From JBBSUX01 sp038234045 (GTDB lineage Bacteria > Pseudomonadota > Gammaproteobacteria > Burkholderiales > Burkholderiaceae_C): 15,313 nucleotides of DNA. A program made the position numbers and the translations under genes. Of this stretch, positions 6,633 through 13,203 are shown in pieces. The stretch spans positions 1 to 15,313 of the forward strand of contig JBBSUX010000055.1 in assembly GCA_038234045.1 (NCBI GenBank). Direction: 5' to 3'. Every line of letters begins with the position of its first letter. The first letter of the stretch is position 1. The notes under the pieces were generated by a model that was not told the origin of the DNA, did not search any database, and saw only the letters and a program-made list of their open reading frames with translations.

Positions 6633-9010
6633 CACACCGGCTCCTTGGCAATCGGTGCGGCGTTCTGGTGCTCCAGTTCCCGTCCGCGCGCGTAACCAGT
6701 CTCCAGCTGCGCCTTGCCGGCGAAATAGGCGCGCGGCCACGCTGTGCCGACATAACCAATGCGCGCCGCCTGGTCGAGCGTCCAGGCCGGGTTCGCCAGA
6801 TGTGGCCGGGCCACCGCACACAAATCTGCGCGGCCTGCGCTGATAATGGCGTTGACATGATCGGCCTCTGAGATGGCACCGACCGCGATGGTGGCGATGC
6901 CAGCCTCGTTGCGGATGCGATCGGAAAAAGGCGTCTGGAACATGCGCCCATAGATCGGCTTTTCGCGCTTGCTGACCTGCCCGGAAGAGCAATCGATCAT
7001 GTCGGCACCTGCCGCTTTAAAGGCGCGCGCAATCTGTACCGCGTCGTCGGGCGTGACGCCGCCTTCCACCCAGTCGTTCGCAGAAATCCGCACCGACATC
7101 GGCAACGCGTCCGGCCAGACTTCGCGCATGGCGCTGAAAACCTCCAGCGGATAGCGTAGCCGGTTTTCCAGCGATCCGCCGTAGTCGTCGGTGCGCTGGT
7201 TGGTGAGCGGCGAGATGAAGGACGACAGCAAGTAGCCGTGTGCGCAATGCAACTCGATCCAGTCCACGCCCGCTTCGGCGGCCCAGCGTGTGGCTTGTAC
7301 GAACGCGGCTGTCACCGCCTGCATGTCAACCAGCGTCATTGCGCGCGAGGTCTGGCTCACCTCGTCGATGTATTGCTGCGGTGAGGCGGACATCAGCGGC
7401 CAGTTTTCGCCTTCTGGCAGTGGCTGATCCATGCCGTCCCACGCAAGGCGGGTGGAGGCCTTGGCGCCCGCATGGCCCAGCTGGAGCGCGAATTTCGCAT
7501 CCGTATTGGTATGGATCCATCCGGCGATGCGTTGCCAGGCATCCTTCTGCGCCTCGTTGTATAGGCCCGGGCACCCGGGCGTAATGCGGCCTTCCGGCGT
7601 AACACAAGTCATCTCCGCGAACACCATCGCCGCGCCGCCCATAGCGCGCGCACCGAGATGCACCAGGTGATATTCGCCTGCGATGCCATCGACGGCGGAG
7701 TACTGTGCCATGGGCGACACCAGCACGCGGTTCTTCAGCGTCACGCTGCGCACGGTATAGGGCGTGAACATGGGTGGTGGCGGCGATTCGCCTGGCGCAA
7801 GCCGAACACCTGCGCGGTCGGCAAACCAGCGCTCGAAACCCTCCAGCCAGCCGCGATCCCGCAGGCGCAGGTTTTCGTGCGAGATGCGTTGCGAGCGGGT
7901 CAGCATCGAATACATGAACTGCTCGGGCGGCAGCGTATCGGCATAGCGCTCGCCCACCGATTCGAACCATTCCATCGCGTTCCAGGCGGCGTTTTGCAGA
8001 CGCAGCACGTCGATGCGGCGCAGCTCCTGATAGCGCTCAAGCGTCGCCGCCATGTCGGATGTTGTAAGCGAGTCCACGCCGTCCGTGTTCAGTGGTGTCT
8101 GTTCGAACTGGCGCACCAGCTCGATGGCGTCTTCCAGCGCCAGCTTCGTGCCGGAGCCGATGGCAAAATGCGCGGTGTGCACCGCGTCGCCCATCAGCAC
8201 CACATGGCTACGACCATTGAAGAGCCACCAATGATCGCAGCGCACCCGTTGGAAATTGATCCAACCGTTGCCGCGGAGCTGCCGGACATTGCTCATCAAA
8301 GCTGCACCCTGCAAGTGCTGCGCGAAAAGCTTTTCGCAGAAGGCAACGGATTCATCAATGTCCATCTGGTCAATGCGGTGCGCGCGCCAGACATGCTCCG
8401 GCGTTTCGACAATGAAGGTGCTGGTGTCGGCGTCGAACTGGTAGATATGAGCCTGAAACCAGCCGTGCTCCGTTTTTTCAAAAGTGAAGGTGAAGGCGTC
8501 GTAGCGCTTCTTGATACCTAGCCAGATGAAACGGTTCGGCCGCTCGGCGATGTCAGGTCGGAAGGTGTCGGCGTATTTCTGACGGATGCGCGAATTGACG
8601 CCGTCGGAGGCAACGATCAGGTCGGCATCGGGAAAATCAGCGTCGGAATCGACCTCGCGCTCAAATTCCAGCACCACTCCGAGTGCCTCACAGCGCCGCT
8701 GCAGGATATTGAGCAGGTGCTTGCGCCCGATGCCCACAAAGCCGTGGCCGCCGCTCTTCAGCGTGCGCCCGCGGAATTCGAGCTCGATGTGGTCCCAATG
8801 GTTGAACGATTCCTCGATCTCTGCGGCTGTTTGAGCGTCCCACGCACGCATGTTCTCCAGCGTGGCATCGGAGAACACGACGCCCCAGCCGAACGTGTCG
8901 TAGGGTTTGTTGCGCTCCACCACGGTGATTTGATGACGCGCATTGCGCTTTTTCATCAGCAACGCGAAGTACAAGCCTGCCGGCCCACCGCCAATACAAA
9001 CCACCTTCAT
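6632..9010 (-). CDS. abmA: 2-Aminobenzoyl-CoA monooxygenase/reductase-type fusion (FAD monooxygenase + Old Yellow Enzyme)
   Basis: A 792-residue two-domain flavoprotein. Residues 1 to about 400 are a class A FAD monooxygenase: GGGPAG (7-12), ASDGVNSRIR (134-143) and GDAVHTAHFAIGSGTKLALEDA (274-295). Residues 414 to about 770 are an Old Yellow Enzyme domain: SPMAQYS (432-438), QLGHAGAKAS (510-519), His588-x-x-His591-x-Tyr593, the signature NQRTDDYGGSLENR (604-617), VRISANDW (640-647) and the FMN-phosphate region around 709-741. The known fusion enzyme, from Azoarcus evansii, hydroxylates 2-aminobenzoyl-CoA and reduces the ring to a non-aromatic cyclohexene-carboxyl-CoA in the cytoplasm. The position of the active-site Cys in YqjM-type OYEs is Ala435 here. 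The monooxygenase half is also related to salicylyl-CoA 5-hydroxylase, so the ortho substituent is not certain. It is the first gene after a strong promoter; the ATG at 9010 has a modest GGGA motif six bases upstream. Confidence 0.93.
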   Translation of the reverse strand: MKVVCIGGGPAGLYFALLMKKRNARHQITVVERNKPYDTFGWGVVFSDATLENMRAWDAQTAAEIEESFNHWDHIELEFRGRTLKSGGHGFVGIGRKHLLNILQRRCEALGVVLEFEREVDSDADFPDADLIVASDGVNSRIRQKYADTFRPDIAERPNRFIWLGIKKRYDAFTFTFEKTEHGWFQAHIYQFDADTSTFIVETPEHVWRAHRIDQMDIDESVAFCEKLFAQHLQGAALMSNVRQLRGNGWINFQRVRCDHWWLFNGRSHVVLMGDAVHTAHFAIGSGTKLALEDAIELVRQFEQTPLNTDGVDSLTTSDMAATLERYQELRRIDVLRLQNAAWNAMEWFESVGERYADTLPPEQFMYSMLTRSQRISHENLRLRDRGWLEGFERWFADRAGVRLAPGESPPPPMFTPYTVRSVTLKNRVLVSPMAQYSAVDGIAGEYHLVHLGARAMGGAAMVFAEMTCVTPEGRITPGCPGLYNEAQKDAWQRIAGWIHTNTDAKFALQLGHAGAKASTRLAWDGMDQPLPEGENWPLMSASPQQYIDEVSQTSRAMTLVDMQAVTAAFVQATRWAAEAGVDWIELHCAHGYLLSSFISPLTNQRTDDYGGSLENRLRYPLEVFSAMREVWPDALPMSVRISANDWVEGGVTPDDAVQIARAFKAAGADMIDCSSGQVSKREKPIYGRMFQTPFSDRIRNEAGIATIAVGAISEADHVNAIISAGRADLCAVARPHLANPAWTLDQAARIGYVGTAWPRAYFAGKAQLETGYARGRELEHQNAAPIAKEPV

Positions 9011-9037
9011 GCGTTTTCCCGTTCGAGACCGAAGTAG

Positions 9038-9054
9038 CAGTCAATTTAGAACTG
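9038..9054 (-). promoter_or_regulatory. Possible MarR operator overlapping the -10 box
   Basis: Minus strand CAGT (9054-9051) and ACTG (9041-9038) form an inverted repeat separated by nine bases, covering the -10 hexamer and the probable start site. Its size (17 bp) and position suit a repressor of the MarR type, and a marR gene lies in the operon. The arms are only four bases, so chance is a real alternative. Confidence 0.25.
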
Positions 9055-9071
9055 AATACTTTAGCTGTCAA
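9043..9071 (-). promoter_or_regulatory. Sigma-70 promoter of the catabolic operon
   Basis: On the minus strand a perfect consensus -35, TTGACA (9071-9066), is followed after exactly 17 bp by TAAATT (9048-9043), 4 of 6 matches to the -10 consensus. Transcription would begin near 9036, giving a leader of about 26 bases before the ATG at 9010. The surrounding sequence is AT-richer than the flanking genes. Confidence 0.7.
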
Positions 9072-9114
9072 GGAAAAGGTGTGAGAGGTTTTTGTTCTGT
9101 ATTGATAGCTGGTA

Positions 9115-9133
9115 GCGCTTACAGATCAAGCGC
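9115..9133. repeat. Inverted repeat upstream of the catabolic promoter
   Basis: GCGCTT (9115-9120) and AAGCGC (9128-9133) are perfect six-base arms around a seven-base centre. It lies about 44 bp upstream of the -35 box and beyond the livF terminator hairpin. It could be an activator site; no further support. Confidence 0.3.
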
Positions 9134-9153
9134 AGGAGGCATATTTGATGAGC

Positions 9154-9181
9154 AAACCCAGCCGCCCTCCGCGGCTGGTTT
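9154..9181 (-). terminator. Probable terminator of the liv operon
   Basis: CCAGCCGC (9158-9165) pairs perfectly with GCGGCTGG (9171-9178) around a five-base loop, with flanking AAA/TTT able to extend the stem past a bulged C. It starts about 25 bases after the livF stop. The U-runs are short (three on the minus strand, four on the plus strand), so it is a moderate intrinsic terminator. It separates the transporter operon from the promoter at 9043-9071. Confidence 0.55.
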
Positions 9182-9202
9182 TCCCTAGGGCAGGCGGACC
9201 CG

Positions 9203-9898
9203 TCAGACCTCGAGCCACTCCTGGCGAACGGCCTCTGCCGAACGCAAACTATCAGGCGTACCGTCGAAGACGATGGCTCCGTGGCCCATGACCAGCGCCC
9301 TATCGGACACCTGCATGGCAATCGTGAGCTTCTGCTCGATCAGCAGCACCGAGATTCCCCGGTCTTTCAGACTTCGAAGAACCTCGCCCACCTGCTCGAC
9401 AATCTTCGGCGCCAGGCCTTCGGTGGGTTCGTCGATGATGATCAGATCAGGGTCGCCCATGAGTGTGCGGCAGAGCGTGAGCATTTGCTGCTCGCCGCCC
9501 GACATCACGCCTGCGGCCGTGTGCTGCCGTTCCTTCAGCCGCGGAAACATGGCGTACATGTCGTCGAAGCTCCACCGGCTGTCGCGCCCATTGCCCTTTT
9601 GCCCGAGCAGAAGGTTCTGGTGCACGGTGAGATTTCCGAACACGTCGCGGTTTTCCGGCACATAGCCAATGCCCAGATGCGCTACTTCGTAGGCTTTGCG
9701 GCCGGCTAGTGACTGACCCTTCCAGGTGAGGGAGCCCTCCCAGTGCACCAGCCCCATGATGGCTTTGGCTGTGGTGGAGCGCCCTGCCCCGTTGCGCCCG
9801 AGCAGCGCCACGATCTCGCCGGCACCGACGTCAAAAGAGACGCCATGCAGAACATGGCTCTTGCCGTAATAGCCGTGAAGCTTTTCGATGTGGAGCAT
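9203..9898 (-). CDS. livF: Branched-chain-amino-acid-type ABC transporter ATP-binding protein LivF, with Walker A Lys replaced by Arg
   Basis: A 231-residue ABC ATPase of normal LivF length that would pair with LivG beneath the LivH/LivM permease. The Walker A loop reads GRNGAGRST (34-42): the universally expected Lys is Arg40 (codon CGC, 9781-9779). The rest looks intact: VPEN Q-loop region (80-83), MSGGEQQM signature (132-139), Walker B LIIIDEPTEGLAP (152-164), and the EQ-type switch (188-189), usual for LivF. It starts 45 bp after livG with AGGA nine bases upstream of the ATG at 9898. Loss of the Lys normally blocks ATP hydrolysis, so either this site is degenerate with LivG supplying the active one, or Arg is tolerated in this subfamily. 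The reading frame is otherwise undamaged, so the gene is not an obvious pseudogene. Confidence 0.92.
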   Translation of the reverse strand: MLHIEKLHGYYGKSHVLHGVSFDVGAGEIVALLGRNGAGRSTTAKAIMGLVHWEGSLTWKGQSLAGRKAYEVAHLGIGYVPENRDVFGNLTVHQNLLLGQKGNGRDSRWSFDDMYAMFPRLKERQHTAAGVMSGGEQQMLTLCRTLMGDPDLIIIDEPTEGLAPKIVEQVGEVLRSLKDRGISVLLIEQKLTIAMQVSDRALVMGHGAIVFDGTPDSLRSAEAVRQEWLEV

Positions 9899-9943
9899 CC
9901 GTGATCGTCCTGATTGCTGTTGCGTCGGGTGCAGCCTACGGCC

Positions 9944-10804
9944 TCAGCCCGAATGGCCTGCATGCGCCGATGCAGAGGTGGTCTCGGATTTTTGAGCGGG
10001 AGCGGCAATCTCTTCCACGGGCGTACCCAGATACGCCTCCTGCACCCTCGCATCGCCTCGCACCTCTTCCGGCGGACCGAACGCGATGACTTCGCCATAC
10101 ACCAGCACGGCGATGCGGTCGGCCAGGCCGAAGACAACGCCCATGTCGTGCTCCACAGTCAGCAACGTCTTGCCGACCGTCACTTGCCGGATCAGGTCGA
10201 TGAAATGGCGGGTTTCGGTGTGGCTCATGCCGGCGGTAGGCTCGTCGAGCAGCAGCACATTGGCACCGCCGGCAATGGTCACGCCAATCTCGAGAGCGCG
10301 TTGTTCGGCATAGGTGAGGTTCATGCCCAGCACATCGCGACGCCCGGTAAGCCCCACCTGCTGCATCAGCTCTTCCGTACGCGCATTGGCGTCGTGCAGG
10401 TTGCCCAGAAACTTCAAGAGCGTGTAGCGGTAGCCGAGGCTCCACAATACGCCGCAGCGCAGGTTCTCGAACACCGAGAGGCGCGGGAAGATGTTGGTGA
10501 TCTGGAAGCTTCGCGAAAGTCCGCGGCGATTGATCTCGTAGGGCGGCAGACCGTCGATGCGGTCCCCGTGCAATCGCACCTCCCCACTCGTCGGCAGGAG
10601 TCGGCCGCTGATGAGGTTGAAGAGCGTCGATTTACCCGCGCCGTTAGGCCCGATGATGGCCACCCGCTCACCGGCCGCGACGCTGAGGTCTACCCCGCGA
10701 ATAATTTCCGTGCGACCAAAACTCTTTTTGAGACCACGCAATTCGATGGCTGGCTTTGCACCAGCCTGCTGGCTACTTCCAGGGAAAATCGGCCGATCGC
10801 TCAT
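9944..10804 (-). CDS. livG: Branched-chain-amino-acid-type ABC transporter ATP-binding protein LivG
   Basis: A 286-residue ABC ATPase. It has a normal Walker A GPNGAGKST (52-60), Gln101 in RSFQITNIF, a signature variant LTYAEQRALEIG (163-174), Walker B VLLLDEPTAGM (183-193) and the switch histidine at 219 (VEHDM). The C-terminal YGEVIAFGPPEEV and AYLG are typical of LivG. A tail of about 22 residues rich in Ala, Ser and His (265-286) extends beyond the usual end. The ATG at 10804 overlaps the livM stop by four bases (ATGA). With LivF it would power uptake of the substrate; its intact nucleotide site matters because LivF has an altered one. Confidence 0.93.
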   Translation of the reverse strand: MSDRPIFPGSSQQAGAKPAIELRGLKKSFGRTEIIRGVDLSVAAGERVAIIGPNGAGKSTLFNLISGRLLPTSGEVRLHGDRIDGLPPYEINRRGLSRSFQITNIFPRLSVFENLRCGVLWSLGYRYTLLKFLGNLHDANARTEELMQQVGLTGRRDVLGMNLTYAEQRALEIGVTIAGGANVLLLDEPTAGMSHTETRHFIDLIRQVTVGKTLLTVEHDMGVVFGLADRIAVLVYGEVIAFGPPEEVRGDARVQEAYLGTPVEEIAAPAQKSETTSASAHAGHSG

Positions 10805-12123
10805 GCTGCACCTGCCTTGCCGGAGCGCACCAGCACAAGCTCAACCGCTTCCTGTGCCTGATCCCAGCGGTGCGCGAAGCGTCGTTGGGCGAGGGCGAAT
10901 GTACCCGCACCCAGCACCAGTACCGCGACGGCGACGATCCAGGTGGCAGCAGAAGAGGAATCAAGCGTCAGACCAGCAAAGTCGAGCTTCGGGCCCCTCG
11001 CGGAATTCAGCTGAAAGTGATAGATCATCTCAATGCACGCAGACCCGCCCGCCACCATCACGAGGCCGGTGGCGAAGAGCGCGAGATACGCTGGCCAGAG
11101 CGGGCGCAATTGCCGATAGCGCGCCAGCCGCACGTTCATCATGATGAGGCTGGCGACGCCACCGGGCGCAAACATCACCATCAACAGAAATGCGAAGCCC
11201 AGGTACAGCAACCAGGCTTTGGTAAATTCCGAAAGTAGCACCGAGGCGAGCACCAGGAGCACGCCACCGATGATCGGGCCGAAGAAAAAGGTTGCACCGC
11301 CCAAGAAGGTGAACAGCAGATAGCCACCAGAGCGGATGGCGCTCAGACTGTCGGCGGCAGAAACGATCTCGAAATTAATGGCGGCCAGGGCTCCACCGAT
11401 GCCCGCAAAAAACGCCGACACCATGAAAGCGTAGTAGCGCACCCGCTGCGTGTTGTAGCCGACAAACTGCACCCGCTCGGGGTTGTCGCGCACGGCGTTC
11501 AGCATGCGGCCGAGCGGCGTACGGGTGAAGGCAAACATCAGCGCGGTGCAGATGAAGCAATACACGGCGATCAGGTAATACACCTGGATCTGCGGACCGA
11601 AACTGATACCGAACGGGAGCTTGGCGCCGTACACGCGATTGGTACTGATGCCCCCGTCGCCCCCGAAGAACTCCGGGAACATCAGTGACATCGACGCCAC
11701 CAGCTCACCGATTCCGAGCGTGATCATCGCGAAGGTAGTACCGGATTTCTTGGTAGTGACAAAGCCGAGCAGCGCAGAGAAGAACAGGCCGCCAAACCCG
11801 CCCACAAGCGGAATCAGCGGCAGCGGGATATAGAACCCGTTTTTGGAGGCGGCAAGGTTCATCGTGTGCACTGCCACGAACGCGCCGAGCCCGCTGTAGA
11901 CAGCGTGACCAAAGCTCAACATGCCGCCTTGGCCCAGCAGGATGTTGAACGAAAGGCAGATGATCACCAGATAACCCATCTGCGAGAGCATCGACACTGA
12001 CAGGCTGCTGCGAAACACCTGTGGCGCCAGCAGCAAGGCCAGAGCGAAACCGCTCCACACCACGAAGCGGCTTACATTGAGCGGTTTGAATCGGTAATGG
12101 GTTAAGGAGCTTTGCATCGACAT
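10801..12123 (-). CDS. livM: Branched-chain-amino-acid-type ABC transporter permease LivM with C-terminal extension
   Basis: About 440 residues with many hydrophobic helices, inner membrane. Family features are LSFNILLGQGGMLSFGHAVYSGLGAF (57-82), AVRDNPERVQFVGYN (210-224), the cytoplasmic loop contacting the ATPases, and LGGATFFFGPIIGG (274-287). The family core ends near residue 330. The remaining roughly 110 residues are an extension with two more predicted membrane segments (about 342-362 and 394-412) and a charged C-terminus; E. coli LivM is long because of its N-terminus instead. The ATG at 12123 shares a base with the livH stop (TGATG); GGGAGG lies only 4 bases before it, but 10 before the ATG at 12117, so either may be used. 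Confidence 0.9.
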   Translation of the reverse strand: MSMQSSLTHYRFKPLNVSRFVVWSGFALALLLAPQVFRSSLSVSMLSQMGYLVIICLSFNILLGQGGMLSFGHAVYSGLGAFVAVHTMNLAASKNGFYIPLPLIPLVGGFGGLFFSALLGFVTTKKSGTTFAMITLGIGELVASMSLMFPEFFGGDGGISTNRVYGAKLPFGISFGPQIQVYYLIAVYCFICTALMFAFTRTPLGRMLNAVRDNPERVQFVGYNTQRVRYYAFMVSAFFAGIGGALAAINFEIVSAADSLSAIRSGGYLLFTFLGGATFFFGPIIGGVLLVLASVLLSEFTKAWLLYLGFAFLLMVMFAPGGVASLIMMNVRLARYRQLRPLWPAYLALFATGLVMVAGGSACIEMIYHFQLNSARGPKLDFAGLTLDSSSAATWIVAVAVLVLGAGTFALAQRRFAHRWDQAQEAVELVLVRSGKAGAA

Positions 12124-13070
12124 CAACCCTCCCGGGTGCCCAGGAGGCCACGAGGGCGGAAGATCAACATTAAAACCAACAATAGGTAAGGCAGGATCGG
12201 CGCCACTTGCGCAATCGTCAGCCCCAGCACCGAATAGCCCGGAGTTTGGCTCGTCACCGTGATGCCGATCGATCCCAGCGCGCTCGCCAGTGACCAGTCG
12301 ATAGCCACTGCGAAAGTCTGCAGCAGCCCTATCAGTAATGACGCCAAAAACGCGCCAGCGAGTGAGCCCATGCCGCCCACCACCACCACCACGAAGATGA
12401 TGGAGCCAACTGCCTGCGCCATCGCAGGCTCGGTCACATAAGTATTGCCGCCGACCACGCCAGCGAGCCCGGCAAGCGCAGCGCCACCGCCAAACACCAG
12501 CATGAATACGCGCGGCACGTTGTGGCCAAGCGCCTCAACCATGCTCGGGTGCACCAGCGCTGCCTGAATCACCAGCCCGATGCGCGTGCGCTTGAGCAGC
12601 AAGCCCACCGCGCCCAGCATGAGCAAGGCCACCAGAACGATAAAGGCTCGTGAACGCGGGAACTGCAGCCCGTAGATCGTAAAAAGCGAACCTTGCAGCA
12701 ATTCGGGCAGCCGGTAAGGAACGGTCGAGCGGCCCCAAACCAATTGAACCAACTCGACGATGACATATGACAGCCCGAACGTCACCAGCAACTCCGGGAC
12801 GTGGCCAAAGCGGTGCACCCGACGCAGGCTGTAACGCTCGAAAGCCGCGCCCAGCAAGCCCACCAAAAACGGCGCCAGAAAAAGAGCTGGCCAATACCCC
12901 ACCACGGTGGAAATCATGTACGCCAGGTAGGCGCCCAGCATGTAGAAGCTCGCGTGCGCGAAATTGAGCACGCCCATCATGCTGAAGATCAGGGTCAGGC
13001 CTGAACTCAGCATGAAAAGAAGCAGCCCGTAGCTGACCCCGTTCAGAACGGAAATAGTGAAAAATTCCAT
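12123..13070 (-). CDS. livH: Branched-chain-amino-acid-type ABC transporter permease LivH
   Basis: A 315-residue, very hydrophobic inner-membrane permease of normal LivH length. It begins with NGVSYGLLLFMLSSGLTLIFSMMGVLNFAHASFYMLGAYLAY, the family N-terminal signature (NFAH), has the ATPase-contacting region GHNVPRVFMLVFGGG, the conserved GGMGSLAGAFLASLLIG, and ends IFRPRGLLGTREG. It forms the heteromeric channel with LivM. The ATG at 13070 agrees with the family start, but no good ribosome-binding site is visible. It is 133 bp downstream of livK, with a long hairpin between them, which suggests lower expression than livK. Confidence 0.94.
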   Translation of the reverse strand: MEFFTISVLNGVSYGLLLFMLSSGLTLIFSMMGVLNFAHASFYMLGAYLAYMISTVVGYWPALFLAPFLVGLLGAAFERYSLRRVHRFGHVPELLVTFGLSYVIVELVQLVWGRSTVPYRLPELLQGSLFTIYGLQFPRSRAFIVLVALLMLGAVGLLLKRTRIGLVIQAALVHPSMVEALGHNVPRVFMLVFGGGAALAGLAGVVGGNTYVTEPAMAQAVGSIIFVVVVVGGMGSLAGAFLASLLIGLLQTFAVAIDWSLASALGSIGITVTSQTPGYSVLGLTIAQVAPILPYLLLVLMLIFRPRGLLGTREG

Positions 13071-13119
13071 GGATCAGCCGAAGATTTTTCATCCGGCCGC
13101 TGGCAGGCAGACGCGTCCG

Positions 13120-13196
13120 GAGAAAAAGAGAGAGAGAAAGAAATGGGCGGCGCGGATCCCAGGCATTGCGTCAGGTCCGCTGTGCTGCCGCCCATT
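13120..13196 (-). terminator. Intercistronic hairpin between livK and livH (attenuator or mRNA-stabilising structure)
   Basis: A perfect ten-base inverted repeat AATGGGCGGC (13142-13151) / GCCGCCCATT (13187-13196) encloses a second five-base stem GCGGA (13152-13156) / TCCGC (13176-13180), with a six-base bulge on one side. It starts seven bases after the livK stop. On the minus strand it is followed by a pyrimidine-only tract of about 23 bases (13143-13121) with a run of five T. This suits partial termination or protection of the livK message from 3' decay. Confidence 0.6.
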
Positions 13197-13203
13197 AGCG
13201 CGC

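Noticed and set aside
9061..9190. Possible small RNA or riboswitch between the two operons
   Set aside because: The region is explained by a terminator hairpin and a promoter; I see no conserved riboswitch core or independent promoter for a small RNA.
9203..9898. livF as a pseudogene because of the altered Walker A
   Set aside because: The frame is complete, of normal length, with all other motifs and a good ribosome-binding site; a single conservative substitution is not evidence of decay.
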